NCBI GenBank assembly: GCA_937967875.1
Contig: CALBTQ010000310.1
Coordinates: 1 to 12,806, forward strand
Origin: an uncultured Pseudomonadota bacterium
Lineage (GTDB): Bacteria > Lernaellota > Lernaellaia > Lernaellales > Lernaellaceae
Direction: 5' to 3'
DNA length: 12,806 nucleotides
Shown here piece by piece: positions 5,768 to 12,750 of the stretch. The notes under the pieces were generated by a model, which saw only the letters and a list, made by a program, of their open reading frames with translations, made no database searches and was not told where the DNA came from. Both the position numbers and the translations under genes were made by a program. Numbering within the stretch: the first letter of the stretch is position 1; every line of letters starts with the position of its first letter.

Positions 5768-6421
5768 ATGACCGCAGCATCCCAACAAGCGTTGACCGGT
5801 TTACGCGACCTGTCCACCCTGCAGTGGTACGTGATTCCGCTGCTGGCGATCGTCATGCTCGTCTACGCCAAGGAAATCAACAAGGCGCGCTTGAACGGCA
5901 ACTGGAACGCCGTGTTCGCCGGGTTGACCGTTTTCGGCATGGATTTCGTCAACGAAACATGGAACGGCTGGGTGCTGGCGATCGGCGGACGTTCGGCGGT
6001 GTGGACGACGCCCGGACCGACGGCGCTGCGCACGATGGCCGGCTGGAACATCGAGATCATGTTCATGTTTCTCCTGGCGGGGATCGTTTATTATTATTCG
6101 TTGTCGCCCGACAAAGACGAAAAGATTCTCGGCCTGCGTAACGACTGGTTCTGGGCCGTCGGCTTCAGCGTGTTCTGCGTGTTCGTCGAGTGCCTGTTGA
6201 ACATGGGCGACCACCTGGTCTGGGAGTACGAGTACTGGTTCCTGTCGTTCAAAGGCGTGTGGCTGATCTTCTTCTTCGGCTACTTCCACTTCTTCGTCGC
6301 CACACTGATCGTAGTGCGGCTCAAAACGATCAAGGCCAAGGCGATCGTCGTCGGGTCGATGTACGGCCTGGCGATCTTAATGAACATTTTCGGCATGGGG
6401 ATCATGGGCTGGGTGTATTGA
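5768..6421 (+). CDS. Polytopic membrane protein of unknown function
   Basis: I do not recognise this 217-residue protein. Six hydrophobic segments are visible, at about 19-34, 48-72, 94-112, 126-147, 158-183 and 191-216, so it is an integral inner-membrane protein. Polar and aromatic residues lie inside the helices: DFVNETWNGW in the second (D59, N62, E63, W65, N66), E96 in the third, ECLLNMGDH in the fourth (E141, C142, N145) and HFF in the fifth (H174). This pattern suggests a buried functional or metal/haem-type site, but that is inference. GAGG (5758-5761) precedes the ATG by 6 nt. It sits 75 nt after the second selenoperoxidase with no obvious terminator between them, so it could be co-transcribed with it. 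A Fur-box-like palindrome lies in that gap. The next gene follows after 46 nt on the same strand. Confidence 0.85.
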   Translation: MTAASQQALTGLRDLSTLQWYVIPLLAIVMLVYAKEINKARLNGNWNAVFAGLTVFGMDFVNETWNGWVLAIGGRSAVWTTPGPTALRTMAGWNIEIMFMFLLAGIVYYYSLSPDKDEKILGLRNDWFWAVGFSVFCVFVECLLNMGDHLVWEYEYWFLSFKGVWLIFFFGYFHFFVATLIVVRLKTIKAKAIVVGSMYGLAILMNIFGMGIMGWVY

Positions 6422-6437
6422 GCCTCAAATCATTCGG

Positions 6438-6462
6438 CCCGCATCCCCAAAATGCGGGAGGT
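6438..6462 (+). promoter_or_regulatory. Hairpin overlapping the ribosome binding site of the Cys-rich lipoprotein
   Basis: CCCGCAT (6438-6444) pairs perfectly with ATGCGGG (6452-6458) over a 7-nt loop. The Shine-Dalgarno GGGAGGT (6456-6462) starts inside the 3' arm, so the folded form would partly hide it. No T-run follows, so it is not a terminator. It may tune translation of the gene at 6468. Confidence 0.45.
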
Positions 6463-6467
6463 AAAAA

Positions 6468-6812
6468 ATGAGACCTTGGTTATTGTTTGCATTGCTGTGC
6501 GTATCGGTGTGCTTGTCGGTCGGCCTGCTCATCGCCTGCGGGGACGACGATGACGACGATGACAACGATGACGACAACGATGACGACGACGACAACTCGA
6601 CCTACGCCGGTTGCGCCGGCATCTGCCAGCGCGGCTACGAGTGCTTTGGCGATGAATACGGCGAATATGACAGCATGGACGATTGCATCGAGCAATGCGA
6701 AAGCGACATGGCAAGCCTCGACGAGGCGACCGCCAATTGCATCTACGGCTGTAATAGCATTACCGATTGCGAAGACTGGGCGGCCTGCACCAGCGAGTGT
6801 GCGGGATACTGA
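6468..6812 (+). CDS. Small Cys-rich lipoprotein with Asp/Asn tract
   Basis: This 114-residue protein has a signal peptide (about 1-23) and a good lipobox, L21-I22-A23-C24. Gly at +2 gives no inner-membrane retention signal, so outer-membrane sorting is plausible. An Asp/Asn tract of about 18 residues follows (26-43). The remaining ~70 residues hold ten cysteines, many spaced as C-x3-C and C-x5-C (for example CAGIC, CIEQC, CIYGC, CTSEC). An even number of Cys in an exported domain suggests five disulfides and a small rigid fold. I recognise no family and no enzyme motif. GGGAGGT precedes the ATG. It is followed by a strong terminator and may end a transcript shared with the upstream membrane protein. 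The tract is encoded by near-perfect GAC/GAT/AAC triplet repeats, which are prone to length change. Confidence 0.85.
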   Translation: MRPWLLFALLCVSVCLSVGLLIACGDDDDDDDNDDDNDDDDDNSTYAGCAGICQRGYECFGDEYGEYDSMDDCIEQCESDMASLDEATANCIYGCNSITDCEDWAACTSECAGY

Positions 6813-6837
6813 TCAACTATCGGAAAAACGTTCAACG

Positions 6838-6865
6838 CCGCCGGTCGATGGCCGGCGGTTTTTTT
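6838..6865 (+). terminator. Rho-independent terminator after the Cys-rich lipoprotein
   Basis: CCGCCGG (6838-6844) pairs with CCGGCGG (6852-6858), two further pairs are possible inside, and seven Ts follow (6859-6865). It stands between convergent genes, since the minus-strand gene ends at 6871. Confidence 0.88.
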
Positions 6866-6870
6866 AAACA

Positions 6871-7947
6871 CTAAATCTCCTCGATCGTTTCGTTGAAGGG
6901 GTGCACGTGCACGTCGTCGAGCTCGCGGAGGAAGTCCATGCCGAAGGCCTGCGCGGGCGTCCAGGCGCCGGGATCGACGTTGCCGGCCAGCACGCGCTGC
7001 ACGGCTTTGAGCACCGAATCGGCCGTCGGCTTGTAGGCTTCGGGCGCGGTGACGGTCAGCGTGACCTTTTCGCCGGACGGATTTTGCACGCAGCCCCAGA
7101 GGCTGGAATAGCTGTTGTCGCGAACCTCCTCGCCGGGCCCGTTGACGGTCCATTGCACGAGGCGCTGCGCGGCGCGGGTCAGCGGCTTGAAGCGGAAGGC
7201 GTGCCGATACAGGTTCAATAAGCGGTAGATCGTCGGGCGCGCGGCGAAGTAGACGGCGATGTTGGGAATGCCCGTCGTGCGATAGGCGGTGACGACGTCG
7301 CCCCAGGGGATGGTCACCGTTTTGTAAGAGCCGTGGGCGAACTGAATTTTCGGCGTGCGCCAGGTGTAGGGAACCGGCTGCAGTTTGCCGTTGATGCGCG
7401 CCAGCGAACCCTGCCCCAGCGATTCGAGCATCGTCTTGAGCGTGCCGCGGCTCAGGCGCGCGGACTTGGTGCCGAAGCCGCCCAGCGCCAGTTCCAGCTT
7501 GTCGGCGTTGGGCAGTTCGTTTTTGAGCATCGCGGCCAGACAGTCGGTGGGCACGACGTCGAAGCCGACGCCGGGGATGAGCGCCACGCCGGCCTGCACG
7601 GCCTCGTCGTGCCGGGCGAAGATCGCCTCGAATACCGGATGCTCGCCGGTGATGTCCAGATAATTCGTGCCGGTCAGCAGGCAGGCGTCGACCATCGGTT
7701 TGGCCGTATGGACGAAGGGCCCGGCGACGTGCGCAACGACGGCGATGTCGTGCAAAGCCTCGCGGATCGTCTCCGGCTTTTGCAGATCGAAGACGCGGTG
7801 TTCCATGCCCACTTCGCGCGCGACGCGCTCGACCTCCTTTTTGTTGCGCCCCGCCAGGACGGGATTGCTCATGCGGGTGGCGGCCAGTTCCGCGATCAGC
7901 CTGCCGGTGTAGCCGTACGCTCCATAGAGCATCCACTGAACAGCCAT
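6871..7947 (-). CDS. Saccharopine dehydrogenase-like NAD(P)-binding protein
   Basis: This 358-residue protein begins with a Rossmann nucleotide-binding fold: WMLYGAYGYTGRLIAELAA has the GxxGxxG-type loop at residues 9-15, and LAGRN follows the second strand. AHVAGPFVHTAKPMVDAC and YLDITGEHPVFE are typical of the saccharopine dehydrogenase / trans-acting enoyl reductase group (COG3268-like). In that group some members act with polyketide synthases, while most have no assigned reaction. The substrate here is unknown, and it should not be called a true saccharopine dehydrogenase of lysine metabolism. Start ATG 7947 is preceded by GGGGGAGGT and opens directly into the first beta strand. The frame is open further upstream to 8028, but those residues look non-coding. 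It is alone on its strand downstream of tRNA-Lys, from which a terminator separates it. Confidence 0.88.
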   Translation of the reverse strand: MAVQWMLYGAYGYTGRLIAELAATRMSNPVLAGRNKKEVERVAREVGMEHRVFDLQKPETIREALHDIAVVAHVAGPFVHTAKPMVDACLLTGTNYLDITGEHPVFEAIFARHDEAVQAGVALIPGVGFDVVPTDCLAAMLKNELPNADKLELALGGFGTKSARLSRGTLKTMLESLGQGSLARINGKLQPVPYTWRTPKIQFAHGSYKTVTIPWGDVVTAYRTTGIPNIAVYFAARPTIYRLLNLYRHAFRFKPLTRAAQRLVQWTVNGPGEEVRDNSYSSLWGCVQNPSGEKVTLTVTAPEAYKPTADSVLKAVQRVLAGNVDPGAWTPAQAFGMDFLRELDDVHVHPFNETIEEI

Positions 7948-8040
7948 ACAACCTCCCCCATTTGGTCGGCGGTTCCGGATCGATCGATTTTCTTGCTTTG
8001 GTTGCACTGAAGACGACAGGGCGATCATAGCGTTTTCGAA

Positions 8041-8075
8041 TTAAAAAGAAAAGGAACCGGTGTAACGCCGGTTCC
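8041..8075 (-). terminator. Rho-independent terminator of tRNA-Lys
   Basis: On the minus strand, GGAACCGG (8075-8068) pairs perfectly with CCGGTTCC (8060-8053). TTTTCTTTTT follows, 8 nt after the tRNA 3' end. Confidence 0.85.
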
Positions 8076-8082
8076 CGTCTTT

Positions 8083-8155
8083 TAGACCTGGGGGGACTCG
8101 AACCCCCAACCAACGGATTAAGAGTCCGCTGCTCTACCGATTGAGCTACAGATCT
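8083..8155 (-). tRNA. tRNA-Lys (anticodon CTT)
   Basis: A 73-nt cloverleaf is seen on the minus strand. The acceptor stem AGATCTG pairs with CAGGTCT with one wobble. The D arm holds GCTCAATCGGTAGAGC, and the anticodon stem GCGGA/TCCGT encloses loop CTCTTAA with CTT at 34-36. The T arm is GGGGG-TTCGAGT-CCCCC, and the discriminator is A. CCA is not encoded. It decodes AAG lysine codons. It has its own promoter and terminator, so it is a single-gene unit. Confidence 0.96.
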
Positions 8156-8162
8156 GGCGCGG

Positions 8163-8190
8163 ATTTTACTTACGAAACGTTCGCTGTCAA
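8163..8190 (-). promoter_or_regulatory. Sigma-70 promoter of tRNA-Lys
   Basis: On the minus strand, a perfect TTGACA (8190-8185) is followed after 16 nt by TAAAAT (8168-8163). Between the -10 and the mature tRNA lies CCGCGCC, the GC-rich discriminator typical of stringently controlled stable-RNA promoters. Confidence 0.8.
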
Positions 8191-8210
8191 GACCAAAAAG
8201 CGTGCGGCGC

Positions 8211-8249
8211 AAAAAAGCGGTCGCCAAGCGGCGGCGGCGACACTTTTTT
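8211..8249. terminator. Bidirectional terminator-like hairpin between divergent units
   Basis: GTCGCC (8220-8225) pairs with GGCGAC (8236-8241). The plus strand continues into ACTTTTTT (8242-8249), and the minus strand into CGC then six Ts (complement of 8211-8216). It sits upstream of both the tRNA-Lys promoter and the PEGA gene, so it may insulate them. It could also be a chance structure in GC-rich DNA. Confidence 0.45.
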
Positions 8250-8297
8250 CCTTTACATTTAACGCGGTTCCGGTTTTAACCTATCTCGCTGCGCATT

Positions 8298-9416
8298 ATG
8301 CGTAAAAGAGGAAGTGTATCGTTGCGTCGATGGTTGCCGATTTTATTGCTGGTGTTCGCGTTAACGGGCGCGCTTTGGGCGCAGGAGCGTCCGGTGCCCG
8401 AGGCTTTTGCGCCGGATCTGACGCTGTCGATCGACAAGCTGTTCGGCGAGTACACCTTCTGGCGGCAGACCGAGGAAGGCTACGAGAGCGGCTATCTGGC
8501 TTTCGCCCTCGACCATGCCTGGACGCTGGTGGTGCACGTGGATCGCGACTACGACCGCTATCCCGACCGCTATGAAGTGCGCAAAGGCGCGTACGCGGTC
8601 GAAAAGCAAGAAGACGGCGGGTACGGCTTTCGCCTGACCGACGAAGGCGCGACGGCGTTTCTGGCCGACGTGCGCATCGTCGACGGGCGCGTGCAGTCGT
8701 TCACCTACGGCGAGCGTTCGTTCGTGCGGCGGCACGGTCAGGATCCGTATTTCAACATGGTCGGCAATCAGCCGAAGCTGGCCGGACAACTGACCGTGGG
8801 CAGCGATCCGGCGGGCGCGGCGGTGTTCGTCGACGGGCACCGGGTGCCGGGCTCGACGCCGCTGACGATCGCCAAGCCGGCGGCGGACCGGGAACTGCGC
8901 ATCCGCGTGGTGCGACAGGATTACCGGCCGACAGAAAAGACGGTTACGCTGGCCGAAAACGAAAACCGGTCGATTCATTTCGAATTGTTCCGCGGCGACT
9001 CGGGTTTGTCGATCAAGAGCCTGCCGCGGGTGAAGGTGTCGCTGGACGGACGGGCGATGGGCACGACGCCGCTGGAACTAAGCGACCTGCCCGCCGGCCG
9101 GCATGAGTTGGCGCTGACCAACGAGGCGCTGGGCATTGATCATCGCGAAACGTTCACGATCGCCGAGGGCGAAACATTTGCGCGTTCCTACGAGTTCACC
9201 GGCCGATTGGTGATCGATGTGGGGCGCGCGTGCCGCATTTACCGCCGTGATCGTCTGGCGGGACGTACGCCCTTCGACGAACGCGTACCGGTCGGGCGGC
9301 ACGTGCTGGTGCTGGTGGACGAGAACGGCGAGCGCCGCCGGGTGACGGTGGACATTGCGCCGGAAAAAACGACGACCATCGAGCAGGACTTCACCGCGCT
9401 GCCGGAAGCGGATTGA
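8298..9416 (+). CDS. Exported protein with three PEGA-like repeats
   Basis: This 372-residue protein starts with a signal peptide having a basic start, hydrophobic core about 13-24 and probable cleavage after ALWA (A28). A unique domain follows (about 30-150), rich in aromatic and charged residues, which I do not recognise. Three beta-rich PEGA-like modules then follow, at about 163-230, 235-300 and 302-366. Each has the PxGAxVFVDG / LDGRAMGTTPLEL / GRTPFDERVPVGRH type of signature; the third is most diverged. PEGA modules are found in bacterial surface and periplasmic proteins and probably mediate binding. No catalytic motif is seen and there is no lipobox, so a soluble periplasmic or secreted protein is expected. 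Start: ATG 8298 lacks a clear RBS, whereas in-frame TTG at 8322 has AGAGGA about 10 nt upstream and would still leave a complete signal peptide. Confidence 0.87.
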   Translation: MRKRGSVSLRRWLPILLLVFALTGALWAQERPVPEAFAPDLTLSIDKLFGEYTFWRQTEEGYESGYLAFALDHAWTLVVHVDRDYDRYPDRYEVRKGAYAVEKQEDGGYGFRLTDEGATAFLADVRIVDGRVQSFTYGERSFVRRHGQDPYFNMVGNQPKLAGQLTVGSDPAGAAVFVDGHRVPGSTPLTIAKPAADRELRIRVVRQDYRPTEKTVTLAENENRSIHFELFRGDSGLSIKSLPRVKVSLDGRAMGTTPLELSDLPAGRHELALTNEALGIDHRETFTIAEGETFARSYEFTGRLVIDVGRACRIYRRDRLAGRTPFDERVPVGRHVLVLVDENGERRRVTVDIAPEKTTTIEQDFTALPEAD

Positions 9417-9458
9417 TCCGCCCACGGCGCGACCGCAGATCGGGAGGAAAAGCCAGAC

Positions 9459-11405
9459 ATGAACAGCAAATTGCGTGAAGCCGACAAAACGTATTTCCCC
9501 GATAAATGGGGCGGCGGCTATTTCACCATCAACAACAAGGGGAACGTGCAGGTCGACGTGAACGCCGACGGGCATCAGAAGCTGGACTTGTACGAGTTGG
9601 TGGAATTGTGCCGGGCGAAAAGCCTGACCCCGCCCTTTTTGTTTCGCTTTCCGCAAATTCTCGAACACCGCATCGAGCAATTGCACTGGGCGTTCGCCAG
9701 CGCGATCAAAGAGTTCAAATACAAGAACCGCTACCAGGGCGTATACCCGATGAAGGTCAACCATCGCCGCGAGGTGATGGAAGCGATCATCCGCTCGGGC
9801 AAGCGTTTCGGCTACGGCATCGAAGTCGGCTCGAAGCCGGAGATCTACCTGGCGTTGGGCCTGACGATGGCCGACGACAGCCTACTGCTGTGCAACGGCT
9901 TCAAGGACGACGATTACCTGTCCATGGCGATCAACGCCACGCGCATGGGCCGCAACGCGATCATCACCTTCGAATCGGTGGTCGAGGCCAAGCGGGCGAT
10001 CGAACTGGCGACCAAGCAGGGCATTCGCGTGGCGTTCGGCACGCGCGTGCGGCTCAACGCGCGCGGCTCGGGCCGCTGGGAGGAAAGCGGCGGCACGAGC
10101 AGCAAGTTCGGGTTGACCAGCGCCGAGGTGCTCGAGGTGATCCGGCTGCTCAAGGACGCCGACAAGCTGGACTGGCTGGAGATGCTGCACTTCCACGTGG
10201 GCAGTCAGATCACCGAAATCAAGCGCATCAAAAACGCGATCAAGGAAGCCGCGCGCGTGTACGCCAAGGTCAAGAAGATGGTGCCGTCGCTGACCTACCT
10301 GAACGTGGGCGGCGGTCTGGGCGTGGACTACGACGGATCGAAGTCGAGCGCGGACAGTTCGATCAACTACAGCATTCAGGAATACGCGAACGACGTGGTC
10401 TATACGATCATGGACGTCTGCGACAACGAGGACATCGAACCGCCGGTGCTGGTCAGCGAATCGGGCCGCGCGGTGACGGCGCATCACGCGGTAATGGTCA
10501 CGCACGTGCATCGCACGCCGGAGACCTACCTGGACGTGAGCGGAATCGACGTCAAGGACGACGATCCGCAGGTCGTGATGGAACTGAACGACATCTGGAA
10601 CAACATCTCGCGCAAGAACTACCGTGAATATTATCACGACGCGATGGAACACCTCGACGAGCTGTACTCGCTGTTCAACCTCGGCTACATCGGCCTGAAC
10701 GACCGCGCGCACGGCGAAGCGTTCTACAACGACATCTGCCGCAAGGCGGTGTACTTCGCCCAGCGCGAGCCCGGTCCGTTGCGCGAGGAGTTCGCCAACC
10801 TGCAACGGCATCTGGCGGAGCGGTACATCTGCAACTTCTCGGTGTTTCAATCGGCGCCCGACAGTTGGGCGATCGAGCAGCTCTTCCCGATCATGCCCAT
10901 TCATCGCCTGACCGAGAAGCCGGACACGGGCGCGATCCTGTGCGACATCACCTGCGACTCGGACGGCGTGATCGACAACTTCATCGACATTCACGACGAG
11001 CGCCGCTTCCTGGATCTGCACAAGACGGGCAACGGGCTGTACTGGATCGGTTTCTTTTTGTTGGGCGCGTACCAGGATACGATGGGCGACTTTCACAACC
11101 TGTTCGGCAAGTGCACCGAGGTGCAGGTGGTCGTCGACGAAGACGGGCAGCCGCATTTGCAAAAGACGATCCGCGCCGATTCGATTCGCGAGTCGGCGAT
11201 TTTCGTACGGCACGACCCGGACGAAATGACCCAACGCATCGAGCGGGAACTGGAGCAGAAGAACAAAGACGGACTGTTGCCGGCCAAGGAAGTCAGGGAG
11301 CTGAGCAAGGCGTTCCGCGAGGGGTTGAACAACACGACGTACTTGCAACCGCAGCTCAATCTGGGCATGCCAACCCCCCGAAAAAGACCGAAAAAGGGCC
11401 GTTGA
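9459..11405 (+). CDS. speA: Biosynthetic arginine decarboxylase
   Basis: This 648-residue PLP enzyme converts arginine to agmatine, the first step of the agmatine route to putrescine and spermidine. It has the fold III (alanine-racemase-like barrel) layout: PLP lysine K99 in GVYPMKVNHRREVME, HFHVGSQI for the phosphate/ring region, the glycine-rich YLNVGGGLGVDYDG, then VSESGRAVTAHHAV. The substrate-side motif CDSDGVIDNFID and GAYQDTMGDFHNLFG near the C-terminus are typical. Length agrees with SpeA enzymes (about 630-660). The C-terminus is short and basic (RKRPKKGR). No signal peptide is seen; it acts in the cytoplasm. GGGAGG lies about 13 nt before ATG 9459, a rather long spacing. No agmatinase or agmatine deiminase gene is in the window, so the next pathway step is encoded elsewhere. 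It lies 42 nt after the PEGA gene, possibly on the same transcript. Confidence 0.96.
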   Translation: MNSKLREADKTYFPDKWGGGYFTINNKGNVQVDVNADGHQKLDLYELVELCRAKSLTPPFLFRFPQILEHRIEQLHWAFASAIKEFKYKNRYQGVYPMKVNHRREVMEAIIRSGKRFGYGIEVGSKPEIYLALGLTMADDSLLLCNGFKDDDYLSMAINATRMGRNAIITFESVVEAKRAIELATKQGIRVAFGTRVRLNARGSGRWEESGGTSSKFGLTSAEVLEVIRLLKDADKLDWLEMLHFHVGSQITEIKRIKNAIKEAARVYAKVKKMVPSLTYLNVGGGLGVDYDGSKSSADSSINYSIQEYANDVVYTIMDVCDNEDIEPPVLVSESGRAVTAHHAVMVTHVHRTPETYLDVSGIDVKDDDPQVVMELNDIWNNISRKNYREYYHDAMEHLDELYSLFNLGYIGLNDRAHGEAFYNDICRKAVYFAQREPGPLREEFANLQRHLAERYICNFSVFQSAPDSWAIEQLFPIMPIHRLTEKPDTGAILCDITCDSDGVIDNFIDIHDERRFLDLHKTGNGLYWIGFFLLGAYQDTMGDFHNLFGKCTEVQVVVDEDGQPHLQKTIRADSIRESAIFVRHDPDEMTQRIERELEQKNKDGLLPAKEVRELSKAFREGLNNTTYLQPQLNLGMPTPRKRPKKGR

Positions 11406-11499
11406 CGACGGGGGGCCTTAGGGATAAAGTTCCAACAATTGAAATTTATTCCACAAGGGAAATGCAGCTTAAGACTAACCGTAACGCGGAGTGTGGAAC

Positions 11500-12606
11500 A
11501 TGATTATTGGTGTCCCGAAAGAGATCAAGACCGAGGAAAAACGAGTTGCCATCACGCCGTCGGGCGTCAACGCACTGACCTCGAACGGTCACACCGTGTA
11601 CGTCCAGAAGGACGCGGGTGTGGGCAGCCAGATCGACGACCAGGCCTACATGAAGGCCGGGGCGAAAATTCTTCCCAAGGCCGCGGACGTGTGGGGCAAG
11701 GCCGACATGATCATGAAGGTCAAAGAGCCGCTGCCCTCCGAATACAAGTTCATGAAGAACAAGTTGATCTTCACGTACCTGCATTTGGCGGCGGCAAAAG
11801 AACTGACCAAAGCGATGGTCGACGCCAATTGCATCGGCGTCGCCTATGAGACGATCGAGCTTCCCGACGGCTCGCTGCCCCTGCTCACTCCGATGAGCGA
11901 AGTGGCCGGCAAGCTCGCTCCGCAGGTCGGCTCGTGGTGCCTGGAAGCGTGCAACGGCGGCAGCGGCGTGCTGCTGGCGGGCGTGAGCGGCGTGGCGCCG
12001 GCGAAAGTCGCGATCATCGGCGGCGGCGTGTCGGGCTCGTGCGCGCTGGAAATCGCGCTGGGCATGGGCGCGCAGGTGACGATCCTGGATATCAATCCGG
12101 CGCGGCTGCGGTACCTGCACGACATTCACCAGGGACGGATCGTGACGATGATGTCCAATGAGAGCAACATCGCCAAGGCGTGCCGCGAATCGGACCTGGT
12201 GATCGGCGCGGTGCTGATCCCCGGGGCGAAGGCGCCCAAGCTGGTGACCAAAGAGATGATCAAGGAGATGAAGCCGGGCAGCGCGATCGTGGACATCAGC
12301 GTCGACCAGGGCGGCTGCGTGGAAACCACGGTGGCCACGACGCACAGCGAACCCACGTTCATCAAGTACGGCGTGGTGCACTACTGCGTGGCGAACATGC
12401 CGGGCATCGTGCCGCGCACCAGCACCTACGCGCTGACCAACGTGACGATCAACTACGCGCTGGCGTTGGCCAACAAGGGCTTCGCGAAAGCCGTGGCCGA
12501 GGACGAAGGGTTGTTCAAGGGCATCAACATCTACAAAGGCCAGGTGACCTACAAAGCCGTCGCCGAAGCCTTCAACATGAAGTATCAGCCCTACGTCGCG
12601 CAGTAA
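11500..12606 (+). CDS. ald: Alanine dehydrogenase
   Basis: This 368-residue NAD-dependent enzyme interconverts L-alanine with pyruvate and ammonia. The start MIIGVPKEIKTEEKRVAITP is the canonical Ald N-terminus. K75 in KVKEPLP and H95 in YLHLA match the conserved substrate-binding Lys and catalytic His of known alanine dehydrogenases. TPMSEVAGKLAPQVG, the Rossmann loop IIGGGVSG followed by VTILDIN, DISVDQGGCVET and VANMPGIVPRTSTYALTN are all present, and the length is normal. An in-frame GTG at 11491 could add three residues (MWN), but ATG 11500 has GGAG at proper spacing and gives the family-standard start. It lies 94 nt downstream of speA with a well-formed terminator after it. The enzyme can serve alanine use as nitrogen/carbon source or NADH recycling; the direction cannot be told from sequence. 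Confidence 0.97.
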   Translation: MIIGVPKEIKTEEKRVAITPSGVNALTSNGHTVYVQKDAGVGSQIDDQAYMKAGAKILPKAADVWGKADMIMKVKEPLPSEYKFMKNKLIFTYLHLAAAKELTKAMVDANCIGVAYETIELPDGSLPLLTPMSEVAGKLAPQVGSWCLEACNGGSGVLLAGVSGVAPAKVAIIGGGVSGSCALEIALGMGAQVTILDINPARLRYLHDIHQGRIVTMMSNESNIAKACRESDLVIGAVLIPGAKAPKLVTKEMIKEMKPGSAIVDISVDQGGCVETTVATTHSEPTFIKYGVVHYCVANMPGIVPRTSTYALTNVTINYALALANKGFAKAVAEDEGLFKGINIYKGQVTYKAVAEAFNMKYQPYVAQ

Positions 12607-12628
12607 GCGCGCACAAAGCGAATCGCAC

Positions 12629-12660
12629 GCGGGGAGGCTGCGGCCTTCCCGCTTTTTTTT
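12629..12660 (+). terminator. Rho-independent terminator after ald
   Basis: A 10-bp stem with one G-T pair, GCGGGGAGGC (12629-12638) and GCCTTCCCGC (12643-12652), closes a TGCG loop and is followed by eight Ts (12653-12660). Confidence 0.92.
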
Positions 12661-12750
12661 AACGCATACTGAAATCGGGGAAGTCCTGCACTTCCGCCGG
12701 GAAGGTTTCCACGTTATCGACGCTGGCCAGGGGCGGCCCTTCGTTCATCC
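12659..12750 (-). CDS. Possible C-terminus of a minus-strand gene (partial)
   Basis: A minus-strand frame ending in TAA (12661-12659) reads NEGPPLASVDNVETFPAEVQ, then DFPDFSMR. Base composition resembles the window's genes. The stop lies inside the T-run of the ald terminator, the usual spacing for convergent genes. Upstream of about 12750 the frame stays open but becomes an improbable Leu-run (HLLLLLFLQ), so the true gene probably does not continue through the last 56 bases as given. The product is not identifiable. Confidence 0.35.

Noticed and set aside
6871..7947. True saccharopine dehydrogenase of lysine metabolism
   Set aside because: Similarity is to the broad NAD(P)-binding saccharopine dehydrogenase-like group; no lysine-pathway neighbour is present, and the nearby tRNA-Lys is a coincidence.
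6743..8227. Long minus-strand frame overlapping the saccharopine-like gene and the tRNA
   Set aside because: It runs straight through tRNA-Lys (translating it as SVAQSVEQRTLNPLVGGSSP, a known tRNA artefact) and is out of frame with the real gene.
9882..11348. Long minus-strand open frame opposite speA
   Set aside because: It is an antisense shadow with Arg/Val/His-rich low-complexity translation; speA is complete on the plus strand.
11374..11415. Terminator after speA from the CCCCCCG / CGGGGGG inverted repeat
   Set aside because: The arms are 28 nt apart, one lies in the coding region, and no T-run follows.
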